From: Bacteroidota bacterium
GTDB lineage: Bacteria; Bacteroidota; Ignavibacteria; Ignavibacteriales; Ignavibacteriaceae
DNA: 64,000 nucleotides
Reading direction: 5' to 3'
Assembly: GCA_021824145.1 (NCBI GenBank)
Contig: JAKALM010000004.1
Location: 1 to 64,000, forward strand
Part shown: in pieces, positions 27,301-36,374 of the stretch
Position numbering within the stretch: position 1 is the stretch's first letter
Layout of the letters: each line of letters opens with the position of its first letter
Program-made: the position numbers and the translations under genes
The notes under the pieces: generated by a model
Database searches by the model: none
Told to the model about the DNA's origin: nothing
Seen by the model: the letters and a program-made list of their open reading frames with translations, nothing else

Positions 27301-28803
27301 ATGTTTAGAATAAAAATAAAATCAGGCGATAAAAAAATTTCTTATCAACCATTAAGCATTAGCGTTAAGTTTTTAATTGATGAAAAAAATCTAAAGCAGA
27401 GTTTAGAAAATGTTGCAAAGGTTTCAAATGTAAAACTTTCAGAACTTCAGAAAAAAAGTTTTATTTCAAAAGAAGGGAATGAAATTAGAATTTCTAAACA
27501 TGACGGCAAGCCTGACGAACTATTTATTACAAAAGTAAAAATAGACGAAAATTTTTCTTCAGATTATTTTAGAAATTATTTAGCTGGTTTTATTCAGAAA
27601 ATAGCGGACGAAGAAGTAAAATATTTACACATTTCAATTCCAAAGTATGAACATTTTAAAAAATATTTTTTAAGTGAGCAATATTTCTATCGAACCTTCA
27701 TAGAAGGACTATTTTTAGGTAACTACTCATTTGATAAATATAAAAAAGAAAAGAAAATAGAAAAGCTACTTGAAATATTTTTCTATGCAGATGATATCAA
27801 GAATCTTAATACAGCAATAAATAAAACTTTGCATTTAATGGAAAGTGTAAATTTTACTAAAGATTTACAGAATGAACCATCAAACGCTTTAATTCCTTCT
27901 ATACTTGCCGAAAGAATTTCTTCAAAATTAAAAGCTGCCGGTGTTAAAGTTAAAATATTTGATGAAAAAGAAATGAAGAAAAGAAAAATGGGCGGAGTTT
28001 TAGCTGTGGGCAGCGGAAGCAATAATCCACCTAGATTTATTGTTCTTGAATATAATGGAAATACAAAGAAAAATAAAAGTAAGTATGTAGCTTTAGTAGG
28101 AAAAGGTGTTACATTTGATTCCGGCGGAATATCTATTAAACCTTCATCTAACATGGGAGAAATGAAAGCGGATATGTCTGGTGCAGCAGTTGTTGCTGGA
28201 ACAATTTTAGCGGCTGCAAAAGCTAAGCTTCCCATTAATATATTGGGTGTAATTCCTTCGGTAGAAAATATGCCGTCTGGTAAATCTTTTAAACCTGGTG
28301 ATATAATTATGACGGCTTCTGGAAAAAGTATTGAAGTGATTGATACTGATGCGGAAGGACGAGTAATACTTTCAGATGCACTTGATTATGCCTCTAAAGA
28401 AAAACCAGATGTAATTATTGATTTGGCAACTTTAACTGGCGCTTGTGTTGTTGCGTTAGGAGAGTTTGTCGGCGGTTTGTTTACTAAAAATGATGCTCTT
28501 GCAAACGAGCTATATAAAGCAGGCGAGCAAACTTTTGACAGGATTTGGCGTTTACCTTTGTGGGATGATTACAATTATTTAATAAAAACTGATGTTGCAG
28601 ATATAAAAAATCTAGGAAGCAGATGGGGAGGTGCAATTACTGCGGCTAAGTTTCTTGAAAATTTTGTTGATAAAAAAATTCCGTGGGCACATTTAGATAT
28701 TGCCGGTCCTGCTATGGCAAATGATTTTAACAACTATACGAAAAAATATATGACAGGATTTGGGGTTAGGCTGCTGTTTGAGTATCTGGGAAATTTAAAA
28801 TAA
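27301..28803 (+). CDS. pepA: M17 leucyl aminopeptidase
   Basis: The 500-residue protein has the variable N-terminal domain to about 180 and the catalytic domain with VALVGKGVTFDSGGISIKPS (Lys and first Asp of the two-zinc site), MKADMSGAA and the signature DTDAEGRVILSDAL (Asp, Glu and Arg of the active site). PWAHLDIAGPA and TGFGVRLL close the protein. All zinc ligands are present. It removes N-terminal residues, preferably Leu, in the cytoplasm and is expected as a hexamer. The gene follows nrnA by 20 bases and converges with lolD; the 78 bases between them contain no clear terminator. Confidence 0.92.
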   Translation: MFRIKIKSGDKKISYQPLSISVKFLIDEKNLKQSLENVAKVSNVKLSELQKKSFISKEGNEIRISKHDGKPDELFITKVKIDENFSSDYFRNYLAGFIQKIADEEVKYLHISIPKYEHFKKYFLSEQYFYRTFIEGLFLGNYSFDKYKKEKKIEKLLEIFFYADDIKNLNTAINKTLHLMESVNFTKDLQNEPSNALIPSILAERISSKLKAAGVKVKIFDEKEMKKRKMGGVLAVGSGSNNPPRFIVLEYNGNTKKNKSKYVALVGKGVTFDSGGISIKPSSNMGEMKADMSGAAVVAGTILAAAKAKLPINILGVIPSVENMPSGKSFKPGDIIMTASGKSIEVIDTDAEGRVILSDALDYASKEKPDVIIDLATLTGACVVALGEFVGGLFTKNDALANELYKAGEQTFDRIWRLPLWDDYNYLIKTDVADIKNLGSRWGGAITAAKFLENFVDKKIPWAHLDIAGPAMANDFNNYTKKYMTGFGVRLLFEYLGNLK

Positions 28804-28881
28804 TAGAATTTTTGTAATTACGAAAATATTTGATACAGATTTATAGAAACATAAAAATTAGTTAATGTAAACCAACTAAAC

Positions 28882-29559
28882 TCAAGTGCGGTTACTTATT
28901 TTTCCGTCCTTAATCTCAAACACCGTATCTGCAAGTTTTACAAGCTCTGGATTATGGGTGACAATTACAAAAGTTTTTCCAAACTCATTTCTTAACTTGA
29001 TAATTATCTGATGGATGATTTCGCTGTTTGCTGAATCAAGATTGCCAGTCGGCTCGTCGGCAAAAATAATTGAAGGATCGTTAGCAAGCGCCCTAGCAAC
29101 TGCTATTCTTTGCTGCTCGCCGCCGGAAAGTTCTGATGGTTTATGATGAGCCCTATCTGAAAGTCCAATTGATTCTAAAAGCTCATAAGCCTTTTGAGTA
29201 GCCTTTTCAATTGAAACGCCATAAATCATTTGAGGAATTGCAGTGTTTTCAACGGCAGTGAATTCGGGAAGAAGGTGATGGAACTGAAATACAAAACCAA
29301 TATTTTTATTTCTAAATTTTGTAATCTTGTCGTCGGATAATTTGAATATATCCTGATCTTTATAATAAACTGAACCACTATCCGGCCTATCGAGCCCGCT
29401 TAGAAGATGAAGGAGTGTGCTTTTACCAGCACCGGAAGCGCCAACAATTACAGATATCTTTTTTTCTTCAATCTCAAGTGAAATTGATTTTAAAACTTCT
29501 ACCTTAATCTTTTTATTGCTCTGATAAGTTTTAACTAAATTCTCTGCTTTTAAAATCAT
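28882..29559 (-). CDS. lolD: ABC transporter ATPase, LolD-type
   Basis: The 225-residue ATPase has Walker A GASGAGKST, Q-loop VFQFHHLLPEFTAVEN, signature LSGGEQQRIAVARAL, Walker B IIFADEPTGNLD and switch His in IVTHNPEL. The Q-loop with FQFHHLLPEF is characteristic of LolD, the motor that lifts lipoproteins from the inner membrane to LolA. It is last in a three-gene minus-strand operon behind two FtsX-type permeases, four bases after the nearer one, which supports the assignment over a generic MacB-like exporter. Confidence 0.9.
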   Translation of the reverse strand: MILKAENLVKTYQSNKKIKVEVLKSISLEIEEKKISVIVGASGAGKSTLLHLLSGLDRPDSGSVYYKDQDIFKLSDDKITKFRNKNIGFVFQFHHLLPEFTAVENTAIPQMIYGVSIEKATQKAYELLESIGLSDRAHHKPSELSGGEQQRIAVARALANDPSIIFADEPTGNLDSANSEIIHQIIIKLRNEFGKTFVIVTHNPELVKLADTVFEIKDGKISNRT

Positions 29560-29563
29560 TTTA

Positions 29564-30796
29564 TTATTCCCATTTTATAGCTTCTAAGGGATCGACTTTG
29601 GCTGCACGTCTTGCTGGAATTAATGATGCAAGAAATGACAGGAGCATTGCGGCGCCGGAAACAAAAAAGAAATCAGATATTCTAATTTGGAGTGGAAGCG
29701 CATCAATTTTGTATTGGGTCGGATCCAATGGATAAATTTTATAACGCAACTGAAGATAACAAATAAAATATCCTAATAATAATCCGGCAACTGTGCCAAT
29801 AATGCCTATTAACAAACCTTCATACATAAATATTTTCAAGATTGATTTTTCTCCAGCTCCCATTGATCTTAAAATACCAATATCTCGTTTTTTTTCAATA
29901 ACTGACATTGAAAGAGAACCAAGTATGTTAAATGTTGCAACTGCAACAATCAAACATAAAACAATATATGCTGTCCAACGTTCAATTTTCATTACAATAT
30001 AAAGTTCTTTATGAAAATCGTACCAGGTGTTTATGCTAAATAAGTTTTTATCAAGTTTATTTTGAAGTTGAGATTTTACATTATCAGCTTCATTCAGATT
30101 ATTTAATCGAACATCGTAACCTTGAACATTACTTCCATATCCTAAAAGATTTTGTGCAGTTTCTAAATTTGTAAATATATAAGATTCATCATACTCATTA
30201 TTATTAGAACTGTAAATTCCAGCGACAACAAATTTTTGACTTTTAGGTTGCGCCATTTGTGTGATTACATTTTCTATTCCTACCGGAGAAATAATTGTAA
30301 CAGTATCACCTACAACTGATTGAAGGCGATCGGCAAGTGTTAAGCCAAGAATTAGTCTTGGCAATCCGTTATGGAATGAAATATCATAATTACCAAAAAG
30401 CATGTTCTTTTTTATTCCATAAATATTGTTTCCAGATTTTTCATCAATTCCTTTAAGATTAATAACTTGTGTTTGTCCATCGTTATAAGCTAAAACTTTC
30501 CCAGAAACATAAGGTGCAAACATTTGAATGTCGGAAATCGATTTCAACGATTGAACAATTTTGTTTTGCTGTCTGAAGCCTTCCGGCGATATTATTTCAA
30601 TTCTAACATGAGGATCAAAGTTTATCAAGAATGAAGTTACGAGACTGCCAAATCCATTGAATACAGAAAGTACAACAATCAAAGCAGCAACGCCGATTGT
30701 AATTCCCAAAATTGATATAAATGAAATTATAGTAATAAAATTAATTTTATGTTTAGAAATTAAGTACCTTTTCGATATGAAAGATTCAAACTTCAT
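29564..30796 (-). CDS. FtsX-type permease, LolC/LolE-like, second in operon
   Basis: The start is set at the ATG at 30796 (MKFESFISKRYLIS), which overlaps the upstream gene's stop as TAATG; a frame open further upstream would add 25 residues that do not look like a LolC N-terminus. The 410-residue protein has one helix near the start (INFITIISFISILGITIGVAA), a periplasmic domain of about 220 residues and three C-terminal helices of the FtsX domain (AVATFNILGSLSMSVIEKKRDIGILRSMGA). The FISKRYL opening is typical of LolC/LolE, which hand lipoproteins to LolA. Which of the two it is cannot be told. It forms a heterodimer candidate with the product of 30796-32019. Confidence 0.85.
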   Translation of the reverse strand: MKFESFISKRYLISKHKINFITIISFISILGITIGVAALIVVLSVFNGFGSLVTSFLINFDPHVRIEIISPEGFRQQNKIVQSLKSISDIQMFAPYVSGKVLAYNDGQTQVINLKGIDEKSGNNIYGIKKNMLFGNYDISFHNGLPRLILGLTLADRLQSVVGDTVTIISPVGIENVITQMAQPKSQKFVVAGIYSSNNNEYDESYIFTNLETAQNLLGYGSNVQGYDVRLNNLNEADNVKSQLQNKLDKNLFSINTWYDFHKELYIVMKIERWTAYIVLCLIVAVATFNILGSLSMSVIEKKRDIGILRSMGAGEKSILKIFMYEGLLIGIIGTVAGLLLGYFICYLQLRYKIYPLDPTQYKIDALPLQIRISDFFFVSGAAMLLSFLASLIPARRAAKVDPLEAIKWE

Positions 30797-32019
30797 TAAC
30801 TGAATCTCAAAGTTGAAACTGGCTGAACTTTTGACGCAATGTAGCTTGGTACAAATGATGCAGCAATACATAATAAAAAAGTTATAATTGAGACGCCTAT
30901 AAAATTATGATATGAAATTAGGATAGGAACATTTGACATAAAATAAACTGAAGAAGGGATTGAAATTATTTTATATTTAAATTGGAGATATGTCAATACA
31001 AAAGCTATAACATTTCCAATAATAATTCCCGTAATTGCCAAATAAATTCCTTGATAAACAAAAATAGAAATTATTTGCCTCTTGTTTGCACCAAGTGATT
31101 TTAAAATTCCAATCGCATTCGTTTTTTCAAGAACAATCATCAAAAGTGTTCCGATAATATTGAATACAGCAACGATTATGATAAGTCCCAAGATTATTGG
31201 AATCGGTTTTTTCTGAAGAGAAATCCATGTAAAAATATTTCTGTGAATTTGGTAAATAGACCTAACAGCATATGGATAGCTTAAATGATCAGATAAATAA
31301 TTAGTCAAACTGTCAATTTTGGAAATATCGTTCACTCGAATATCATATCCACTAATTTCGTTCCCAATGTTAAAAAGCTTTTGTGCACTTTTAATATCAG
31401 TATAAGCAACTAAATCATCAAAAGCAGCCATACCGCTTTCAAAAATTCCAGTAATTACAAACCGTTGAATATTTGGTGGGTTCTGCGGCGAAGGTATTTG
31501 ATTTTTATTCAAAGCAAAAACAGTTACTTTATCACCAACTTTAACCATTAATTTATTTGCAAGTTTCTGACCGATTATTATTGATGGAAGATTTTGATCA
31601 TCATATAAATTAAAATTTCCATTGATTATATCTTCTTTTACTCCTTTCCAATGATCCTCTGGACGAATTCCTTTAATGCTAACTCCATCTTTAATAGTTT
31701 TGCTGCTAATAATAGCAAGTTCAGAAACAAATGGATTTATACTAGATACATATGGCTGTAATTTATTTTTGAGAATTGGAAGCGCATAATGGTAATCAGG
31801 CAATGTTTGCGAGAAAGAGGAAATTTGAATGTGTGAATCAAAATCAATTACCTTGTTAGTTATTGTTTTTTCAAACCCATTTAAGATGCTCAAAGCAATT
31901 ATTAAGGTAGCTACACCAAGCGCTATTCCTGTTATGGAAATAGTTGATATAAAAGAAATGAACTTTGAATCCTTTTTAGAGAAAACATAGCGCTTTGAAA
32001 TATAAAACGAAAAGGACAT
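30796..32019 (-). CDS. FtsX-type permease, LolC/LolE-like, first in operon
   Basis: The 407-residue protein has the same layout as the next gene's product: SFYISKRYVFSKKDSKFISFIS at the start, one N-terminal helix, a periplasmic domain (about 45-265) and three C-terminal helices with NIIGTLLMIVLEKTNAIGILKSLGA. Resemblance to its neighbour is clear but distant, as expected for the two halves of a LolCE heterodimer. The stop overlaps the next start (TAATG). The operon reads lolC/E-lolE/C-lolD on the minus strand, and its promoter must lie between 32020 and the tRNA genes, where the divergent tRNA promoter also belongs. Confidence 0.85.
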   Translation of the reverse strand: MSFSFYISKRYVFSKKDSKFISFISTISITGIALGVATLIIALSILNGFEKTITNKVIDFDSHIQISSFSQTLPDYHYALPILKNKLQPYVSSINPFVSELAIISSKTIKDGVSIKGIRPEDHWKGVKEDIINGNFNLYDDQNLPSIIIGQKLANKLMVKVGDKVTVFALNKNQIPSPQNPPNIQRFVITGIFESGMAAFDDLVAYTDIKSAQKLFNIGNEISGYDIRVNDISKIDSLTNYLSDHLSYPYAVRSIYQIHRNIFTWISLQKKPIPIILGLIIIVAVFNIIGTLLMIVLEKTNAIGILKSLGANKRQIISIFVYQGIYLAITGIIIGNVIAFVLTYLQFKYKIISIPSSVYFMSNVPILISYHNFIGVSIITFLLCIAASFVPSYIASKVQPVSTLRFS

Positions 32020-32195
32020 TTTTCAGGATAAAATTATTTTATAATAACAATTTAAATAAGAAAGAGATTACAAAAAAATATTGAAAAATATTCGAAAATA
32101 AATTTAGTTCTTTTGGTTTTTTACGTGCTATAAATTATATTTGACAGCTAAATTGAAAAAGATTTCAGTTGAATATTGAAAATTTGAATTTATAT

Positions 32196-32271
32196 CGGGG
32201 CGTAGCGTAGCCCGGTTCATCGCGCCTGCTTTGGGAGCAGGAGGTCGCAGGTTCGAATCCTGCCGCCCCGA
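32196..32271 (+). tRNA. tRNA-Pro (UGG)
   Basis: The acceptor stem CGGGGCG pairs with CGCCCCG (32264-32270), with discriminator A at 32271. The anticodon stem is CCTGC/GCAGG with loop TTTGGGA and anticodon TGG at 32232-32234. The T arm is GCAGG-TTCGAAT-CCTGC. CCA is not encoded. It is first of four tRNA genes spaced about 60-110 bases apart. Confidence 0.95.
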
Positions 32272-32378
32272 CTTAAAAATAGTTCTTAGATTTATTGAAT
32301 GGAATTTTTTAATTATAATTCGTTAATTCTGATCTAATTGAAAACTTAAGTATTTCAAGATAAAACTATTTATTTAAG

Positions 32379-32452
32379 CGCCCATAGCTCAATTGGATAG
32401 AGCAACAGCCTTCTAAGCTGTAGGTTAGTGGTTCGATTCCACTTGGGCGTAC
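32379..32452 (+). tRNA. tRNA-Arg (UCU)
   Basis: The acceptor stem GCGCCCA pairs with TGGGCGT, with a G-T wobble at the end and discriminator A at 32452. The anticodon stem is ACAGC/GCTGT with loop CTTCTAA and anticodon TCT at 32413-32415. The T arm contains GGTTCGATTCC. CCA is not encoded. Confidence 0.95.
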
Positions 32453-32517
32453 GAATGTTTTGAAGAATGTCAAGTTGAAAAATCTTTATTTAAGATAATT
32501 CAATCATTCTTTTTCAT

Positions 32518-32595
32518 GGTGGGCATAGCTCAGTTGGTTAGAGTATCAGGTTGTGGCCCTGAGGGTCGTGGGTTCAAATCCCACTGCCCACCCCA
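32518..32595 (+). tRNA. tRNA-His (GUG), with encoded CCA
   Basis: G-1 at 32518 faces C73 at 32592, the histidine identity pair. The acceptor stem is GTGGGCA with TGCCCAC. The anticodon stem is TCAGG/CCTGA with loop TTGTGGC and anticodon GTG at 32553-32555. CCA follows directly at 32593-32595. The other three tRNAs of the cluster lack an encoded CCA, so this may be chance. Confidence 0.95.
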
Positions 32596-32652
32596 AGAAT
32601 TTTTTGAAGAAATAGATTATTTATTCCATTTAATAAAACAATTTTTAATAAT

Positions 32653-32724
32653 GGCCCCATCGTCTAATGGTTAGGACATCGCCCTTTCACGGCGGTAATA
32701 TGGGTTCGAATCCCGTTGGGGTCA
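32653..32724 (+). tRNA. tRNA-Glu (UUC)
   Basis: The acceptor stem GGCCCCA pairs with TGGGGTC, with discriminator A at 32724. The anticodon stem is TCGCC/GGCGG with loop CTTTCAC and anticodon TTC at 32686-32688. The T arm contains GGGTTCGAATCCC. CCA is not encoded. It is the last gene before a terminator. Confidence 0.95.
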
Positions 32725-32728
32725 CAAG

Positions 32729-32757
32729 AAGCCTTAAGAGAAATCTTAAGGCTTTTT
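32729..32757 (+). terminator. rho-independent terminator of the tRNA cluster
   Basis: AAGCCTTAAGA (32729-32739), a GAAA tetraloop and TCTTAAGGCTT (32743-32753 region) running into a T tract form a near-perfect 11-pair stem, starting five bases after tRNA-Glu. One terminator for all four genes supports a single tRNA operon. Confidence 0.85.
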
Positions 32758-33069
32758 CATTTTATACTATATTGGGGATGAAAGGCTTGGTATAAATTCA
32801 TTTTTTACAAATTCTTAATAATAACCTAATCTTATCTTAACATTCCTTTATTATGTCATTAAAAATTTTTAGAGTCTAAAAACGAATAAATGCGAAAGTT
32901 TAATGAGGTTGATTCAAATCAAATTAAACTATTCTGAAGAAAATTCGATAGTAATTGTAGATATCATCACGCGGTAAATTTCTAATTATTGATATTTTTA
33001 ATTTGAGTTATTTGAGTTTTATTTAAGATTTTACGATAAGTAAATTTTTGATTGAAAGGAAAAATAATT
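32758..33069. other. intergenic region between tRNA operon and small ORF
   Basis: AT-rich; no RNA gene or strong repeat is seen. The ribosome site of the small ORF (AAAGGA, 33055-33060) lies at its right end. Confidence 0.4.
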
Positions 33070-33273
33070 ATGGAAAAAAAGTTAGAAATAAAAAGACAAA
33101 ATAATCTGAGGAATAATTATAGGTCAAAGTATGGATTAGAAATCCAAAACTATAAAATTATACCGCAGCTTTATAAATTTAATATAAAAGAAGATAGCAT
33201 AAGAGATAATGAGTGGGATCAAGAGTATTATATTATTTATAATTCTTATGCACTTGAAGAAAAAGATTCTTGA
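33070..33273 (+). CDS. small hypothetical protein, 67 residues
   Basis: The ATG at 33070 is preceded nine bases upstream by AAAGGA, a better start than the in-frame TTG at 33052. The product is highly charged and rich in Asn, Tyr and Lys (QNNLRNNYRSKYGLEIQNYK, then NEWDQEYYIIYNSYALEEKD), with no Cys, membrane segment or signal peptide. I do not recognise a family. It sits alone between the tRNA terminator and argH, which converges on it with only 12 bases between stops. The good ribosome site and its own upstream region argue that it is real, but the composition is close to what AT-rich DNA gives by chance. Confidence 0.45.
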   Translation: MEKKLEIKRQNNLRNNYRSKYGLEIQNYKIIPQLYKFNIKEDSIRDNEWDQEYYIIYNSYALEEKDS

Positions 33274-33285
33274 TTTATAAAATTT

Positions 33286-34656
33286 TTAAAATAATTTTTT
33301 AGTCCAGAAATCAATTCTATCTTTTACATGCTGTGGATTGGGGGAGCCTAAAGTTATTTTCTTTTCTAATGATGATTGCATATCTAAACATTTCAAAGAT
33401 GATTCATCAAATATTTCTGAAACCGACCTTAAATCTTCTAAATTTGCTGTATTAAAATTCTTTCCATCACTTTCAAGCTTTGCAACTACGTTACCGACTA
33501 TTTTATGAGCTTCGCGAAATGGAATTCCTTTATTAACAAGCCAATCTGCAAGATCAGTTGATAAAGAAAAATCACCTTGGAGCTCTTTCGTAAATCTTTC
33601 TATGTTAAACTCGGCTGTTGAAATCATTCTGTTCATTATTTCAAGAGAATCTTCGTAAGTGAAAGAAGAATCGAACAAAGGTTCCTTATCTTCTTGTAAA
33701 TCTCTATTATAACTTAAAGGAAGAGATTTCATTGTTGAAGAGAAACTGATATAATTGCCATAAACTCTTCCTGTTTTACCTCTAATTAATTCAGCCATAT
33801 CTGGATTTTTTTTCTGCGGCATTAATGATGAACCGGTCGTATAGCTATCGCTAAGTTTAATGAAATTCCATTCTGATGTTGACCAAATAATTATTTCTTC
33901 TGACAATCTGCTTAAGTGCATCATTCCAACTGAACATGAATGTAAGAAATCTAAAATAAAATCTCTGTTGGAAACTGAATCAAGTGAATTACCAGTAGGA
34001 GAATCAAATCCAAGTTTTTCCGCTGTTAAATTTCTATCAAGCGGAAGTGTTGAGCCTGCTAAAGCTCCCGAACCAAGAGGGGATTGAGAGAGATTGTTTT
34101 TTAAAAATTCAAATCTAGTTTTATCTCTTTCGAGCATTTCCACATAAGCAAGCAGATGAAAAGCAAGTGATATTGGCTGTGCTCTTTGAAGATGAGTATA
34201 TCCCGGAATTAAAGTATTAAGGTGTAATGAAGATTTTTCAAGAAGAGTTTTTTGAAATTCGATTATTAAATTTATTATTAAAGAGCATCTTTTCTTTACC
34301 CATAAAGTTAGATCGAGCGCAACTTGATCATTTCTGCTTCTTCCTGTGTGAAGCTTACCAGCTGTTTCTCCAATCAATTCATATAAACGTGATTCAACAG
34401 CGGAATGGACATCTTCAAATTTATCGGGATCTGCTTGCCAGCTTTTATTCTCCCATTCTTCAGAAATCTGTTTAAGTCCACTTATTATTTTTTGGGCTTC
34501 ACCTTTTGTAAGAATATTAATTGAAGAAAGCATTTGCGCATGTGCAATGCTTCCTTCAATATCTTCATGCAGAAGATTTATATCGTACTTTAGTGAGGAC
34601 GAAAAATTTAACGCCTTTTTGTCAAGCATTTCTTTAAATCTTCCACCCCAAAGCAT
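33286..34656 (-). CDS. argH: argininosuccinate lyase
   Basis: The 456-residue enzyme of the fumarase/aspartase superfamily carries LHTGRSRNDQVALD, TPGYTHLQRAQPISLAFH-like (here IPGYTHLQRAQP, with the catalytic His) and the flexible signature loop GSSLMPQKKNPDMAELIRGK with the catalytic Ser. It splits argininosuccinate into arginine and fumarate, the last step of arginine synthesis, as a cytoplasmic tetramer. Length is normal. Its start codon follows the argG stop with no gap, and it is the last gene of the arg operon. Confidence 0.96.
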   Translation of the reverse strand: MLWGGRFKEMLDKKALNFSSSLKYDINLLHEDIEGSIAHAQMLSSINILTKGEAQKIISGLKQISEEWENKSWQADPDKFEDVHSAVESRLYELIGETAGKLHTGRSRNDQVALDLTLWVKKRCSLIINLIIEFQKTLLEKSSLHLNTLIPGYTHLQRAQPISLAFHLLAYVEMLERDKTRFEFLKNNLSQSPLGSGALAGSTLPLDRNLTAEKLGFDSPTGNSLDSVSNRDFILDFLHSCSVGMMHLSRLSEEIIIWSTSEWNFIKLSDSYTTGSSLMPQKKNPDMAELIRGKTGRVYGNYISFSSTMKSLPLSYNRDLQEDKEPLFDSSFTYEDSLEIMNRMISTAEFNIERFTKELQGDFSLSTDLADWLVNKGIPFREAHKIVGNVVAKLESDGKNFNTANLEDLRSVSEIFDESSLKCLDMQSSLEKKITLGSPNPQHVKDRIDFWTKKLF

Positions 34657-35877
34657 TTAAGCAGCTACCTCTTCTTTTGAAGAATTTTTTACTTGTGCAA
34701 TTGTTTTGTAAGGAAGGCCATATATTTTTATAAAACCTTCTGATGCTTTATGGTCAAAAGTATCTTCAACAGTGTAAGTTGCAAGATTTTTATTATAAAG
34801 ACTGAAAACAGAATTTCTTGATAATGTTTTAATGTTTCCTTTGTACAATTCCAATTTAACTTCACCAGTAATATTTTCTTGTGTCGAATCTACAAATGCC
34901 ATCAAAGATTTGAACAATGGAGAATACCATAAACCGTCATATATTAAATTAGCAATTTTATTTGAAACATCCTGCTTATATCTGAAAGTTTCTTTATCTA
35001 AAATTAATCTTTCTAATTCAGAATGAGCATGATGAAGAATAATTGCTGCCGGGGCTTCGTAAATCTCTCTGGATTTAATACCGACCACTCTATTTTCAAT
35101 CATATCCAATCTTCCAATTCCATAAGCAGCGCCAAGATCTCTTAATTGGGAAACCAGTTCAACTGCATTCAACTCTACTCCATTTAAGGTAGCAGGAATT
35201 CCTTTTTCGAATCCAATTGTAATTACTGCTGGCTGATCTGGTGCGTTTCTCGGATTTACTGTAATTTGATAAGCATCTTCCGGAGGTGCAACTGTCGGAT
35301 CTTCAAGTACACCGCATTCAATTGCCAATCCCCAGAGGTTTTCATCTATTGAATACGGATTATCTTTGGTTGCTTTAATTGGGATTTCATTTTTCAAAGC
35401 ATATTCCATTTCTTCTTCCCGGCTTCTGAATTCCCATACTCTTAAAGGTGCAATAATATTTAAACTTGGCGATAATGATTGAACGCCAACTTCAAACCTT
35501 ACCTGATCATTACCTTTTCCAGTGCAGCCGTGAGCAACCGAATCAGCACCTTCCTTAATTGCAACGTCCACAAGCATCTTAGCTAGAAGTGGTCTACCAA
35601 TTGCTGTCGCCATCGGATAAGTTCCTTCATAAAGAGCACCGGCTTTCAAGGCTTTCCAAGCATAATTAGTGATAAACTCTTCCCGTAAATCAAAAATATA
35701 AGATTCAATCGCACCAGTTTTTTTTGCTTTTTCTTTTACGCCTTCAATCTCTTTTACTTGACCAAGAAAACCAGTTGCTGTAATAATATCAGCATTATAT
35801 TTTTCACTTAACCATTTAACCATTACCGAAGTATCAAGTCCGCCTGAATAAGCTACAACGATTTTTCTTTTTGACAT
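34657..35877 (-). CDS. argG: argininosuccinate synthase
   Basis: The 406-residue enzyme has the ATP-pyrophosphatase loop [11 protein letters not shown] near residue 8 and [15 protein letters not shown] near 117, both binding ATP and citrulline/aspartate. It joins citrulline and aspartate using ATP. An acidic/Ser-rich short tail ends in KEEVAA. It lies between argR (24-base gap) and argH (no gap). Confidence 0.96.
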   Translation of the reverse strand: MSKRKIVVAYSGGLDTSVMVKWLSEKYNADIITATGFLGQVKEIEGVKEKAKKTGAIESYIFDLREEFITNYAWKALKAGALYEGTYPMATAIGRPLLAKMLVDVAIKEGADSVAHGCTGKGNDQVRFEVGVQSLSPSLNIIAPLRVWEFRSREEEMEYALKNEIPIKATKDNPYSIDENLWGLAIECGVLEDPTVAPPEDAYQITVNPRNAPDQPAVITIGFEKGIPATLNGVELNAVELVSQLRDLGAAYGIGRLDMIENRVVGIKSREIYEAPAAIILHHAHSELERLILDKETFRYKQDVSNKIANLIYDGLWYSPLFKSLMAFVDSTQENITGEVKLELYKGNIKTLSRNSVFSLYNKNLATYTVEDTFDHKASEGFIKIYGLPYKTIAQVKNSSKEEVAA

Positions 35878-35901
35878 TTTATTTCTCCTTCTAAATATAA
35901 A

Positions 35902-36357
35902 TTAGCCGACCTGTTCGGTCATCATTTTTTTTACCATTGAAACAATATTTGGAATATATTTTTGTGAACTTGGAATGACGAGTACTGTATCGTCGCCGCC
36001 AACAGTTCCCAATATTTCCGGTGAATTAAGTCTATCAACAAAATGAGCAATACCTTGTGCACGGCCAGATAATGTTCTAATTAAAACCATCGATTCATTA
36101 TGCTCGACACTGAGGATTTCAAATCCAATTAACTTGGCAATTTGTTTTCCGGATTCATGTGAATCTAAAATGTATCTCGGTCCGTGTTCAGTTATAGTTC
36201 TAATTACACCAAGTTCGGCAAAGTCACGGCTTAATGTTGCTTGTGTAACTTGAATTCCTTCTTCGCCAAGAATTTTTACAAGCCCTTCATGTGAAGAAAT
36301 ATTTTTGTTGTTTAATATTTCTTTAATTCTGTTTAGTCTTTTTAGTTTTGCAGACAT
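35902..36357 (-). CDS. argR: arginine repressor
   Basis: The 151-residue regulator has an N-terminal winged helix (about 1-75) with VTQATLSRDFAELGVIR as recognition helix region and a C-terminal oligomerisation and arginine-binding domain with GTVGGDDTVLVI near residue 112. As a hexamer with bound arginine it represses arginine synthesis genes at ARG boxes. Lying inside the operon it controls, between argD and argG, it would be under its own feedback control. Full length and all key residues are present. Confidence 0.95.
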   Translation of the reverse strand: MSAKLKRLNRIKEILNNKNISSHEGLVKILGEEGIQVTQATLSRDFAELGVIRTITEHGPRYILDSHESGKQIAKLIGFEILSVEHNESMVLIRTLSGRAQGIAHFVDRLNSPEILGTVGGDDTVLVIPSSQKYIPNIVSMVKKMMTEQVG

Positions 36358-36374
36358 ATATTCACCTTTAATTA

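Noticed and set aside
27783-28235. 150-residue antisense ORF opposite pepA
   Set aside because: It lies wholly opposite well-conserved catalytic codons and has no ribosome site or recognisable product.
29564-30871. Longer start for the second Lol permease
   Set aside because: The extra 25 residues (MYCCIICTKLHC...) are not family-like and overlap the upstream gene; the ATG at 30796 forms a TAATG overlap and gives the normal N-terminus.
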